A stretch of 63,686 bases of DNA from assembly GCA_035555595.1 (NCBI GenBank), contig DATMGK010000107.1:1-63686 (forward strand), written 5' to 3'. The notes under the pieces are model-generated. The model searched no databases, was not told the origin of the DNA, and was given only the letters and a program-made list of their open reading frames with translations. Below are positions 7,682 to 15,562 of this stretch, one piece after another. Position numbers and translations under genes: made by a program. How positions within the stretch are numbered: the stretch's first letter is position 1; each line of letters starts with the position of its first letter. This DNA comes from Croceibacterium_A sp035555595 (GTDB taxonomy: Bacteria > Pseudomonadota > Alphaproteobacteria > Sphingomonadales > Sphingomonadaceae).

Positions 7682-7701
7682 GGGGCAGCCGGAGCCGCCC
7701 C
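7682..7701 (-). terminator. Probable terminator behind the parB-like gene
   Basis: In transcript orientation GGGGCGGC-TCCG-GCTGCCCC forms an 8-bp stem (one G-U) with a four-base loop beginning nine bases after the parB stop codon region. GTCTCTTCC follows instead of a clean U-run, so termination efficiency is uncertain. Confidence 0.5.
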
Positions 7702-7710
7702 GCGTTACGG

Positions 7711-9837
7711 TCATTCAGCGGCTACCATCTGCTGCGCCTCATCCTCTTCGTCGACGATGTCATCCTCGCCGTCGCCTGCCAGGAATTCAGGAAGGTCCAC
7801 ATTGACATCGCCTTTCTCCGAAACGTCAGGCTCCACAGCGGGATCGATCGTGCGCAGCGGCTCGGGCAGCCAGCCGGTATCGGCGAGCAGGCGCTCGGCT
7901 TCCTTGGCCATGTCGCCCTTCTTGAGATGGCCGATCAGCTCCGAGGCCCGTTCACCTGCACCTTCACGAACCGCCCCGAGGATGCGCGGCTTGGTCACAC
8001 GGCCGAGATAGTTGCTGACGGTCGGCTTCCAGCCCGCCGCCACCATATCGAGGCCGGTAGCGCGCACCAGACGGTTCGCCTGGGAGAGACGCACCTCCAG
8101 CCCGTGCTGGCTGACGCCCGTGCCGCTATAGGGATTAGGCTTTTCGTAAAGGGCGTTGATGCCAAAGCTGACGCAATGGGCGAGAAGCTCCATGCGGGAC
8201 TCGTCATCGAGATCGGTCAGCCAGTTCCAGAGCGCCTCATCGTCAGCCGGGATGTGATCGCCCCAGCGTTCGTGCCGTTCGGTAACAGACTGCGCCGAGA
8301 CGCTGTCGCGCAAATCCTCAGCCTGTGCCGGCAAGTGAACCTGGCGGACATGGGCCTCCAGGCATCCCCTGGCGGGCTGCGGCAGGAAGGTGTCCATCAC
8401 CAGCCGATGCAGCAGCGCGGTCATCGCAATATGGGGGTTCATCGCAACAGCATCACGCAGCGCGAGCGTGCGATGCGCGGTCAGCTCGCTGATTAGTCGG
8501 TCCGGCAGCGGCCGCACAATCTCGGCCTCATCGTCGTCCTCCGGTGATTCGCTGCCGCCACCGACGTTGACGACCGTACGCGATACACCAGCTGCAGCGC
8601 CCTCTGTGGCCGGCCCGGAAGAGCCATCGGGATCTTCGCCATCAATCGCCGCTTCATCGTCGGGCCGAACATAACCCCGTTCGGCCCGCAGCTTGCCGTT
8701 CCCATCGATGCTGACGAAGACGCCCGCCCGCGCAACCTGTTCGGAATCATAGATCATCGGCCTGCGCTCGAATTCTTCCAGCGCCTGCTCGATCTCGCCA
8801 AGCCGCTGATCGACCTCATCAGGCAGCTCGTCGGCCTCGGCATATTCGGCTTCGAGCCGGTCATATTCCTCGCGCAGGGATTCGCGGGTGGCCCGCTCAT
8901 CGTCGGTCAGATCGGCGACCGAACCCTCGAGTTCCCGCAGACCGTGATCGTGGCCATAGGGAAAGGTCACCGCTACCTCGACCCACTTCCAGCCTTCGGT
9001 CGCAATGGACTCGGCTTCGGCTTTGAGCTTTTCGCCCGCCAGGCGGTCGAGCAGCTCAGGGTCCTGAAGCCAACCGCCGTCGTCGCGCTGAAAGAGATCG
9101 CGCAGCACATAGCCGCCGGCGGCTTCATAGGTCTCGATACCGACAAAAAGCGCTCGCCTGTCAGAGGCGCGCACTGCGGTTTCGGTCAGGAGGCGGCGGA
9201 TATAGTGCGGCTCTTTCTGCCAGGAATCCTTGATCGCGTCCCAGACCTGTTCCTGCCGGACATGGTCTTCCGATACGGTGAAGGCCATGAGCTGTTCGAG
9301 CGTCATGCCGTCCTCGGCGTAAACGTCGAGAAGCACGGGCGAGACCGCAGCAAGGCGCAGGCGCTGCTTGACGACTTTCGCGTCGACAAAGAAGGCGGCT
9401 GCGATGGCTTCCTCGCTCATCGCCTTGTTGCGCAACGCCTGGAAGGCCCGAAACTGATCGAGCGGATGAAGCGGCGCGCGCTCGATATTTTCCGCGAGCG
9501 AGACTTCGTCGATCAGGATGTCAGCATCGGCCTCGGATATGACGCACGGGACGGGCGCAGTCTTTGCGAGACGCTTCTGCCTGACCAGCAATTCCAGGGC
9601 CCGATAGCGGCGACCGCCTGCGGGCACCTCGAACATGCCGGTTTCCTTGCCCTCGGCATCAAGAACCGGACGGACATGTAGGGATTGGATCAGTCCGCGG
9701 CGGGCGATGGATTCGGCCAGTTCCTCGACCGAGATGCCAGCTTTGACGCGCCGGACATTGGCCTGGCTCAGCGCCAGCCTGTTGAACGGAATATCGCGCG
9801 AGGACGCGAGGGTGATCTTCTGAACGGCAGTAGCCAT
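7711..9837 (-). CDS. Large ParB/RepB/Spo0J-family nuclease-like partition protein of the mobile element
   Basis: The protein has 708 aa, about twice the size of chromosomal ParB. Residues about 10-120 carry the ParB N-terminal domain, with PFNRLALSQANVRR, the VPAGGRRYRALE box and the SLAENIERAPLHPLDQFRAF signature. A KorB-like helix-turn-helix follows (EEAIAAAFFVDAKVVKQRL). The middle has acidic and coiled-coil stretches (about 330-410), and the C-terminus ends in a very acidic tail. Long ParB proteins of this type accompany ArdC and strawberry-notch genes in integrative elements. There is no parA next to it, so classical partition is doubtful. The ATG at 9837 follows GGAGTAAGG and a conserved leader stem. 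Confidence 0.88.
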   Translation of the reverse strand: MATAVQKITLASSRDIPFNRLALSQANVRRVKAGISVEELAESIARRGLIQSLHVRPVLDAEGKETGMFEVPAGGRRYRALELLVRQKRLAKTAPVPCVISEADADILIDEVSLAENIERAPLHPLDQFRAFQALRNKAMSEEAIAAAFFVDAKVVKQRLRLAAVSPVLLDVYAEDGMTLEQLMAFTVSEDHVRQEQVWDAIKDSWQKEPHYIRRLLTETAVRASDRRALFVGIETYEAAGGYVLRDLFQRDDGGWLQDPELLDRLAGEKLKAEAESIATEGWKWVEVAVTFPYGHDHGLRELEGSVADLTDDERATRESLREEYDRLEAEYAEADELPDEVDQRLGEIEQALEEFERRPMIYDSEQVARAGVFVSIDGNGKLRAERGYVRPDDEAAIDGEDPDGSSGPATEGAAAGVSRTVVNVGGGSESPEDDDEAEIVRPLPDRLISELTAHRTLALRDAVAMNPHIAMTALLHRLVMDTFLPQPARGCLEAHVRQVHLPAQAEDLRDSVSAQSVTERHERWGDHIPADDEALWNWLTDLDDESRMELLAHCVSFGINALYEKPNPYSGTGVSQHGLEVRLSQANRLVRATGLDMVAAGWKPTVSNYLGRVTKPRILGAVREGAGERASELIGHLKKGDMAKEAERLLADTGWLPEPLRTIDPAVEPDVSEKGDVNVDLPEFLAGDGEDDIVDEEDEAQQMVAAE

Positions 9838-9847
9838 ATGCCTTACT

Positions 9848-9896
9848 CCATGACGGGCGCCGGGAGACTCTCTCTCCGGCCACCGACCCGTCACGA
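9848..9896 (-). ncRNA. Conserved island leader RNA, copy B, upstream of the parB-like gene
   Basis: TCGTGACGGG (9887-9896) pairs with CCCGTCATGG (9848-9857), and the inner stem GCCGGAG (9874-9880) pairs with CTCCCGGC (9859-9866). Compared with copy A the outer stem changes U-G to U-A and G-C to G-U while staying paired, which is covariation. The stem runs into GGAG and lies ten bases before the ATG. The purine-rich box AGAGGAAGAGGGCGGCG (about 9904-9920) precedes it. Confidence 0.7.
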
Positions 9897-9961
9897 AGCA
9901 AAGCGCCGCCCTCTTCCTCTCAAGAGAGCGGCGCAAAATCGCAAAGCCGGAGAAGCGGGCT

Positions 9962-10366
9962 TCAGTGTTTCCGGCTTTGCGTATCGGTCGGTTTCGGGGT
10001 CGGCGTGGAGGGGGCTCGGGCGCCTGAGTAAAGAATGCGTTCGGCCTCGCGGATGCCACCGGCCCGCCGCGCCATGTCAGCCCAGACCGAGATCGGGAAA
10101 TCGCCGGTGAAGTGCAGATCGCGCTCGATCCTCATGTCAAAGGGCAAGCGGACCGCCTGCATTTCGCCAAGGCTCCAGCTTCCAAGCTCTGGAAATCCCA
10201 GATCGGCGAGGCCGAACAGGATGTCACCGTCGCTATCCAATTCGGTGGCAAGCCAGACGCCGCTACCCAACGGATTGAAGAATTTTACCACGGGGATGTG
10301 GTCGACATCGCTCTGGCGGCCATTGGCGAGGAGCTGCTCGCGCTGGGTGCTGGTCAGGAGGATCAT
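9962..10366 (-). CDS. DUF2958 domain protein
   Basis: The product has 134 aa, beginning MILLTSTQREQLLANG and continuing with PVVKFFNPLGSGVWLATELDSDGDILFGLADLG and ELGSWSLGEM, the hallmark segments of DUF2958. Such proteins are common on plasmids and integrative elements beside ArdC; their function is unknown. The ATG at 10366 overlaps the ardC stop by four bases (ATGA), with GGAGG about seven bases upstream inside ardC, so the two are translationally coupled. A 124-bp gap holding the parB leader separates it from parB. Confidence 0.85.
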   Translation of the reverse strand: MILLTSTQREQLLANGRQSDVDHIPVVKFFNPLGSGVWLATELDSDGDILFGLADLGFPELGSWSLGEMQAVRLPFDMRIERDLHFTGDFPISVWADMARRAGGIREAERILYSGARAPSTPTPKPTDTQSRKH

Positions 10367-11322
10367 GCCGCGGCCCTCCGATCCGTCGATGCAGTATCCG
10401 CTTCGCCAGTGTCTTCGGCGGGCAGACGTGCCAGGAGCCAATCGGCTGCCTTGCTGGCCTGGGAAGCGGCGCGGACGATGGCGCGGTTGTCCTCGCGCAG
10501 CACCTCGAGCCAGGAGCCGATGTAGTCGGCATGGCGTACGGTCGGCACAACGCCGATCGAGGCGCAGCAGAAGGCCGCGTTCATTTCGGCGACCAGCTCC
10601 TCGAACGCGTATTTCCTGGTGCCAAAGCGGCCCGACATATCCCGTCCGAGCCGGGAGGCATGGCCCGTGGCGTGCCCCAGCTCGTGCAGGGCTGTCCGGT
10701 GCCAGTCGATCGGCTCGAAATAGGCCTGTGGCGGCGGCACCTGAACATAATCGTGCGCTGGAACATAGAAGGCCTGGCTCCCACCGATGCGAAAGTCGAT
10801 TCCGGTCGCCCGGATCAGCGCCTCGACCCTTGGCTCGATCATGTGGGGCGGCGGTGGCGGCGCCTCGATAGCAACATCCTCGGGCAGACCCTCGCATTGC
10901 GCCGCGTTGAACACGGTGAAGCGCTTGAGGAACGGGATGCTGCCAGCTTCCTCCCCCGTCGCCCGGGCGCGGCGCTTTTCTTCCTCCGGCGTGAAGCGGT
11001 CGGCATAGACGACGGTCGTGCCGCGCTCGCCTTTCCGGACATTGCCGCCGAGCGACAGGGCCTGGCGGAAAGTCAGCCAATGCTGGGTCGGATAGCCGTA
11101 TTGAACAACGGCGCCCCAGAGGATCAGAATGTTGATCCCGGAATATTGCCGGGCCGTCGCGGCATTCCTCGGCATCGCGAGCGGTGCCTTCGCCGCCGTG
11201 CCCCAGGGCTGGACCCAGGGTAATCGCCCTTGCTCCAGCTCGTTGATGATTTTCGCGGTGATCTCGCCATAGAGATTGGTGCGGGCGCCGCCGTCGCGTG
11301 CGGCGCGGTTCTGTCTGGCCAT
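10363..11322 (-). CDS. ardC: ArdC-type antirestriction protein
   Basis: The protein has 319 aa. The N-terminal half (about 10-150) is the ArdC single-strand DNA-binding domain (NLYGEITAKIINELEQGRLPWVQPW; YSGINILILW). The C-terminal half is a zincin-like metallopeptidase with HELGH at 213-217 and a downstream glutamate in the EELVAEMNAAF helix. ArdC proteins protect incoming element DNA from host restriction and bind single-stranded DNA during transfer. A polyproline linker (about 155-160) joins the domains. It is the first gene of the ardC-DUF2958 pair, behind the third copy of the conserved leader. The cytoplasmic location is inferred from the absence of a signal peptide. Confidence 0.92.
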   Translation of the reverse strand: MARQNRAARDGGARTNLYGEITAKIINELEQGRLPWVQPWGTAAKAPLAMPRNAATARQYSGINILILWGAVVQYGYPTQHWLTFRQALSLGGNVRKGERGTTVVYADRFTPEEEKRRARATGEEAGSIPFLKRFTVFNAAQCEGLPEDVAIEAPPPPPHMIEPRVEALIRATGIDFRIGGSQAFYVPAHDYVQVPPPQAYFEPIDWHRTALHELGHATGHASRLGRDMSGRFGTRKYAFEELVAEMNAAFCCASIGVVPTVRHADYIGSWLEVLREDNRAIVRAASQASKAADWLLARLPAEDTGEADTASTDRRAAA

Positions 11323-11333
11323 CGGGATTGTCT

Positions 11334-11381
11334 CCGCGACAGGCGCCGGAAGCCTCTCTCCCGACCTTCAACCCGTCACGG
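11334..11381 (-). ncRNA. Conserved island leader RNA, copy C, upstream of ardC
   Basis: CCGTGACGGG (11372-11381) pairs with CCTGTCGCGG (11334-11343), and the inner stem GTCGGGAG (11358-11365) pairs over all eight positions with CTTCCGGC (11345-11352), with AGAGG in the loop. Relative to copies A and B, several positions change to G-U pairs without breaking the stem. GGAG overlaps the stem end, eleven bases before the ardC ATG. An AGAGTGAGAGTGCGG box lies at about 11392-11407. Confidence 0.7.
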
Positions 11382-11586
11382 CAAACCCCGTCCGCACTCT
11401 CACTCTAGGAGCCGCGGTGGGGCCTAAATGGAGGAGACCCGCCTGAGAAAGCGGTCGCAAACAGCATCAGGCCTGTCCGATCTGCACGCCATGGTCGCCG
11501 ACGATACGCTGCGGCCAATTTCTGCTGGCCCTTATCGGCACATATCGGCTCCAATCGCATCACCGCACCATGATCAGGAGCTGCAG

Positions 11587-11859
11587 ATGCCATCCGTTAG
11601 CGACCGGCCCGTCAAACGTTCGATCCGAAGGAATGAACTGCGAGAAATCGTTCCTCTGGCGGACAGCACCATTTACGAGATGGAGCAGCGCGGAGAATTT
11701 CCACGCCGCTTTGCCCTTTCACCCAGATGCGTCGTCTGGGATCTTGCCGAGGTCGAAGCGTGGCTCGAAAGCCGGCGCACGCGGCCAATCCCGCGCGCCA
11801 AACACCCCGACGTCACCCAGCGGAAGTTCCGGCCGATCAAAGGACACGGGCAGAGTTAA
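11587..11859 (+). CDS. AlpA-family DNA-binding regulator / excisionase-like protein
   Basis: The product has 90 aa. RRNELREIVPLADSTIYEMEQRGEFPRRFAL is the winged-helix AlpA fold, followed by CVVWDLAEVEAWLESRR, the typical end of the domain; the tail is basic. AlpA proteins activate integrase or excision functions of islands and act as recombination directionality factors. The ATG at 11587 is chosen for AGGAG six bases upstream; the 53-codon upstream extension of the frame has no such signal. It is divergent from ardC and 1.7 kb from the integrase gene. The 264-bp region between ardC and this gene holds both promoters, with a TATCGGC direct repeat near 11534-11550. Confidence 0.85.
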   Translation: MPSVSDRPVKRSIRRNELREIVPLADSTIYEMEQRGEFPRRFALSPRCVVWDLAEVEAWLESRRTRPIPRAKHPDVTQRKFRPIKGHGQS

Positions 11860-12006
11860 GGTTGGGCATTTGAGAATCAGGAGCAGTCGAGCGCCCGTCA
11901 TACCGGTGCCCCACATAACCCTGGTTTGCATCCCGGTGACCGACAACTACGGTGGCAGGCGATAGCTCTGCCTGTTGTGTCAAGCGTCAGGATTTGGGCA
12001 TCAGGA

Positions 12007-12258
12007 TTACAAGCGAGTCGCTGCAAACGCGCGACGGATTGCGTCCTCACCACTTCCTTCAGCCAACTCGCCACCACGGGCTTGTCCAAGACCTGTCATC
12101 AACAGAAGTCTTAGATCATCAAGCTCGGCCTCCTCGCGTTCTAAAAGACACAATCCCGCACGAAGGGCTTCGGATGCATTCTGATATCGCCCTGACGCCA
12201 CCAGTCGGTCGACCAGGGCAGATTGACTATCGGTGAGCACGAGATTTCTTGTGGCCAT
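12007..12258 (-). CDS. ParD-type ribbon-helix-helix antitoxin without a partner toxin
   Basis: The product has 83 aa. NLVLTDSQSALVDRLVASGRYQNASEALRAGL is a ParD ribbon-helix-helix DNA-binding domain, followed by an acidic linker and a toxin-binding tail. In parDE operons the parE toxin directly follows, usually overlapping. Here the next 147 bp on the minus strand contain only a four-codon frame and no ParE sequence, so the antitoxin is orphaned or the toxin was lost. GGAG lies seven bases before the ATG at 12258, while the ATG at 12270 lacks such a site. An upstream palindrome suggests autoregulation survives. Confidence 0.82.
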   Translation of the reverse strand: MATRNLVLTDSQSALVDRLVASGRYQNASEALRAGLCLLEREEAELDDLRLLLMTGLGQARGGELAEGSGEDAIRRAFAATRL

Positions 12259-12277
12259 GCGAGGCTCCATCGGTTCA

Positions 12278-12294
12278 TTAGCAATATATGCTAA
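12278..12294. promoter_or_regulatory. Palindromic operator candidate of the ParD gene
   Basis: TTAGCA-ATATA-TGCTAA is a perfect inverted repeat (6-bp arms, 5-bp spacer) centred about 28 bp upstream of the parD ATG, at the place of the -10 region on the minus strand. ParD proteins bind such palindromes to repress their own promoter. Confidence 0.6.
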
Positions 12295-12341
12295 TGTCTC
12301 TCTGATATCGATCGTACCGGCATCCGCCCAGCGCTGGCCCA

Positions 12342-13598
12342 TCAAAGGGCAGGATCGGGCTCAAGCATAGGCATGGTCGGGGGGAGCAGGGTGACTGGCC
12401 GCTTGCGACCTTCCACCCATGCGTCAACGACGTCCGACCACTCCTGGAGCATATGGCGGCGCTGAACCTCGTATTCTGCCTTGTTGTAGACGCCGCGCGA
12501 AGATCGCCCGTCCTCGTGGGCAAGGCATTTTTCGATCCAGTCGCTGTTGAAGCCGAGTTCATTTAGCAACGTTGAGCCGGTCCGTCGTAAGTCGTGAACT
12601 GTAAACGGCTCCAGCGGCAGCCCCTCCTTCTGCGCCAAATCGACCACCGCGTAGGTGATGCGGTTGAACGTCGCCCGCGACATGGGCGCATCCGCATCAT
12701 AACGCGAGGGCAGCAGATACCGAGAATTGCCGGCACAGGTCTTGAGCGCGATCATGATGTCGAGCGCCTGTCGGGAAAGGTACACATTGTGCGGCTTGGA
12801 GCGCTTCATCCGCTCCTTCGGAATGCTCCAAACCGCGTTCTCGAAGTCCACTTCGTCCCAAACCGCGTCCTGCAGCTCGCTTTTGCGAACCATCGTCAGC
12901 AGGAAGAGCTTCATGCCGAGGCGAATGGTCGGCAAAGTTGGGACATGCTCCAATTGCCTGAGCATGATGCGAATCTCTGTCGGTGAAAGCGCACGGTCTC
13001 TGGGCCGGAATGCAGCAATCGAAGCTGGGCCGACTTCATCGGCGGGATTGGGCACCTTCTCGCCGTGCAGGATCGCGAAACTGTAGATCTGCTTGAGGAT
13101 GTCGCGGACGTGGATGGCCGTTGCAGGCGCACCGCGATCGACGATCTTGGCGCAGAGAGCTCTCAGATCATCTGGGGTGATTTCGCGCAGCAGCCGGTTG
13201 CGCCAGACGGGCAGCAACTCTCGATCGAAGATCGAGCGCCGCATCGCTCTGGTACTGTCCGCCATCGGAGCCTTGTCCAGCCACTTCTCGCCGAACTGAC
13301 CGAAGCTCTTGGCCTCTTTCAGGCGGCGCTTCTCGCGCTGTTTTTCAATTGCGGGTGAGCGGCCCTCTCGGACTGCACGCTTGGCGTCCAGACAGAGTTC
13401 GCGAGCCCGTGCGAGCGAAATGCCGTCACGTCCGTACCTGCCGAGATAGACGGTCTCGCGGCGACCATTCAGCCGGTAATCCAGGCTGAAGGAGATCAGA
13501 CCCGTCGGCGCGACACGGACATACATGCCGTCCCTGTCTGACACCTTGTAGACTTTGTCTTTTGGTTTCAGCGCCTTAAGCGCAGCGTCCGTCAACAT
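12342..13598 (-). CDS. int: Tyrosine recombinase (integrase) of the island, DUF4102 type
   Basis: The protein has 418 aa. The N-terminal DUF4102 arm-binding domain (about 1-95; LTDAALKALKPKDKVYKVSD, GLISFSLDYRLNGRRETVYLGRYG) is followed by the SAM-like core-binding domain (about 100-190). The catalytic domain has R238, H335, R338, H361 and Y371, so the full set of active-site residues is present. The enzyme would integrate and excise the island. The ATG at 13598 gives the conserved N-terminus and has GGAGG upstream; the ORF extends ten codons further without support. The gene's 5' end faces repeated arm-type sites and guaA. The neighbours are parD (downstream) and the attachment region (upstream). 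Confidence 0.93.
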   Translation of the reverse strand: MLTDAALKALKPKDKVYKVSDRDGMYVRVAPTGLISFSLDYRLNGRRETVYLGRYGRDGISLARARELCLDAKRAVREGRSPAIEKQREKRRLKEAKSFGQFGEKWLDKAPMADSTRAMRRSIFDRELLPVWRNRLLREITPDDLRALCAKIVDRGAPATAIHVRDILKQIYSFAILHGEKVPNPADEVGPASIAAFRPRDRALSPTEIRIMLRQLEHVPTLPTIRLGMKLFLLTMVRKSELQDAVWDEVDFENAVWSIPKERMKRSKPHNVYLSRQALDIMIALKTCAGNSRYLLPSRYDADAPMSRATFNRITYAVVDLAQKEGLPLEPFTVHDLRRTGSTLLNELGFNSDWIEKCLAHEDGRSSRGVYNKAEYEVQRRHMLQEWSDVVDAWVEGRKRPVTLLPPTMPMLEPDPAL

Positions 13599-13614
13599 GT
13601 TCGCGCAGCCTCCG

Positions 13615-13780
13615 AAAAGTACCGTCATGCGGTTTTGGGAGGTTCGTGACGCCTAAATCACTTTATTATCAGCGCCTTACCTTGCAAAAAGTACCGTCAC
13701 GATCCTCAACTCTTGCGACGGTACTTTCTGAGACGGCCGTGATCAATATGAGCGAGCACCGTCAATCGTGACGGTACTTG
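13615..13780. repeat. Cluster of five ACCGTCA integrase arm-type site candidates
   Basis: The core ACCGTC(A/G) occurs at 13621 and 13694 (preceded in both by AAAAGT), at 13758, and inverted at 13715-13722 and 13769-13775; the last two flank ATCG as ACCGTCA-ATCG-TGACGGT. Longest forms are AAAAGTACCGTCATG (13615-13629) and AAAAAGTACCGTCAC (13686-13700). Clustered direct and inverted repeats between an integrase gene and its target site are what arm-type binding sites look like. The copy nearest the gene lies 17-31 bp before the start codon and could mediate autorepression. Confidence 0.75.
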
Positions 13781-13891
13781 TGATTGCTACCCACCGATAG
13801 GTTTCGATAGGCAGCGGATCAAAAATTATTTTTAATCAGAGTGTTAGGGGAAAATCTGGCGCATTGTCGGCGGCGTTCGGATGGCCCTGAA

Positions 13892-13910
13892 TCATTCCCA
13901 CTCGATCGTG
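13892..13910. other. Candidate attachment site (att) at the guaA 3' end
   Basis: The last codons and stop of guaA (read TCATTCCCACTCGATCG on the plus strand) adjoin the island with the integrase 0.3 kb away. The 3' end of guaA is a documented insertion site for genomic islands carrying a tyrosine recombinase. The matching direct repeat should be at the far island end, outside the window; no second copy was seen here. The exact crossover bases cannot be set from one end. Confidence 0.6.
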
Positions 13911-15466
13911 CCGGGGGGCTTGCTGGTGTAATCGTAGACCACGCGGTTGATGCCCTGCACTTCGTTCACGATGCGGGTGGCGACGCGGCTGAGGAAAGCG
14001 GAATCATAGGGATAGACATCCGCCGTCATCCCATCGGTGCTGGTCACCGCGCGCAGGGCCAGGACGCTGTCGTAAGTGCGGCCATCGCCCATCACGCCCA
14101 CGGTGCGGACCGGCAGCAGCACGGCAAAGGCCTGCCAGATCGCATCATAGAGGCCCGCATTGCGGATTTCCTCCAGATAGACCGCATCCGCCTTGCGCAG
14201 GATGTCGCAGCGTTCCTTCGTCACTTCGCCGGGTATGCGGATGGCCAGACCAGGGCCGGGGAACGGGTGGCGGCCTACGAAAATCTCCGGCAGGCCCAGT
14301 TCACGGCCCAGTTCGCGCACCTCGTCCTTGAACAGCTCGCGCAGCGGTTCCACCAGCTTCATGTTCATACGTTCGGGCAGGCCGCCAACGTTGTGGTGGC
14401 TCTTGATCGTGACCGAAGGGCCGCCGGTGAAACTGACGCTTTCGATCACGTCGGGATAGAGCGTGCCCTGCGCGAGGAAATCGGCACCGCCTATCTTCTG
14501 CGCCTCTTCCTCGAACAGATCGATGAAGGCCTTGCCGATGAACTTGCGCTTGGCCTCCGGATCGGTGACGCCGGCCAGACCGCCGAGGAACATCTCCTCC
14601 GCATCCACGTGGACCAACGGGATGTTGTAGTGATCGCGGAACAGGGTGACGACCTGCTCCGCCTCGTTAAGCCGCATCAGGCCATGATCGACGAAAACGC
14701 AGGTAAGCTGATCGCCGATCGCTTCGTGAATCAGCACCGCGGCCACGGCGGAATCGACACCGCCAGACAGGCCGCAGATAACCCGCCCGCTGCCGACCTG
14801 AGCGCGGATTTCCTCGATCTTGGTCTTGCGGAATTCGGCCATGGTCCAGTCGCCGGAACAACCGCAGACGTGGCGCACGAAGTTGGCCAGCAGCTTCGCG
14901 CCGTCAGGCGTATGGACCACTTCCGGATGGAACTGGGTGCCATAATACTTGCGCGCCTCGTCCGCGATCACCGCGAAGGGAGCGCCATCGCTGGTGGCCA
15001 CGATGCGGAAGCCGGGGGCGAACTTCGTCACCTTGTCCCCATGGCTCATCCACACCTGGTGCCGTTCACCCACCTGCCACAGCCCGTCAAACAGGGCGCA
15101 AGGTTCCGTCACGGTCAGGAAGGCGCGACCGAATTCCCCGCCCTCACCCGTCTCATGACCGGGGCGGACTTCACCGCCGAGCTGGTGACTCATGACCTGC
15201 TGGCCATAACAGATGCCCAGGATCGGCAGCCCGCTGTCGAACAGCACCTGCGGCGCGCGGGGCGACCCATCTTCCGGCACGCTGGCGGGGGAGCCCGAAA
15301 GGATGATTCCCTTCGGCTTCATGCGCGCAAACGCCTCTTCCGCCAGAGTGAACGGCGCGATTTCGGAATAGACACCGGCTTCGCGCACGCGGCGGGCGAT
15401 CAGCTGGGTGACCTGACTGCCGAAATCGACAATCAGGATAGAGTCGGGGGTATGCAGAGCGTCCAT
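13892..15466 (-). CDS. guaA: GMP synthase (glutamine-hydrolysing)
   Basis: The protein has 524 aa, the usual length. It converts XMP to GMP with glutamine and ATP in the cytoplasm. The N-terminal class I amidotransferase domain has the nucleophile C86 in GICYGQQ and the triad partners H180 and E182 in QFHPE. The ATP-pyrophosphatase domain has the SGGVDS loop (234-239), and the dimerisation domain ends in PPGTIEWE. The gene is complete despite the island at its 3' end, as expected when integration restores the last codons. It is divergent from the urcA-like gene. The ATG at 15466 gives the standard start of the amidotransferase domain. Confidence 0.97.
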   Translation of the reverse strand: MDALHTPDSILIVDFGSQVTQLIARRVREAGVYSEIAPFTLAEEAFARMKPKGIILSGSPASVPEDGSPRAPQVLFDSGLPILGICYGQQVMSHQLGGEVRPGHETGEGGEFGRAFLTVTEPCALFDGLWQVGERHQVWMSHGDKVTKFAPGFRIVATSDGAPFAVIADEARKYYGTQFHPEVVHTPDGAKLLANFVRHVCGCSGDWTMAEFRKTKIEEIRAQVGSGRVICGLSGGVDSAVAAVLIHEAIGDQLTCVFVDHGLMRLNEAEQVVTLFRDHYNIPLVHVDAEEMFLGGLAGVTDPEAKRKFIGKAFIDLFEEEAQKIGGADFLAQGTLYPDVIESVSFTGGPSVTIKSHHNVGGLPERMNMKLVEPLRELFKDEVRELGRELGLPEIFVGRHPFPGPGLAIRIPGEVTKERCDILRKADAVYLEEIRNAGLYDAIWQAFAVLLPVRTVGVMGDGRTYDSVLALRAVTSTDGMTADVYPYDSAFLSRVATRIVNEVQGINRVVYDYTSKPPGTIEWE

Positions 15467-15562
15467 GGCGGAGCGTTAGGTTCGTCCGGCGAGCCTGTCC
15501 AGACGCCGCGCCGACGCCATGCAAGGTGGATCGCACAGTGTTGCACCACTGTTAAAAGCATC

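Larger units (their letters stand above)
7292..7710. other. Gene-free 419-bp stretch holding hairpins only
   Basis: No ORF here has a convincing ribosome binding site or recognisable product. From left to right it contains the nested leader hairpin (7303-7341), a second long hairpin (7373-7407), about 270 bp with no feature I can identify, and the GC-rich hairpin behind parB (7682-7701). The promoter of the 54-aa gene should lie in it. Confidence 0.6.

Noticed and set aside
7435..8496. Plus-strand ORF of 353 aa reaching into the parB gene
   Set aside because: Mostly antisense to parB; the part in the intergenic region has no start signal or recognisable domain.
11428..11586. N-terminal extension of the AlpA-like gene
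   Set aside because: No ribosome binding site upstream, while AGGAG precedes the ATG at 11587 that starts the AlpA fold.
11860..12006. ParE toxin behind ParD
   Set aside because: Read in all minus-strand frames; only a very short frame (MPKS) and no ParE-like sequence.
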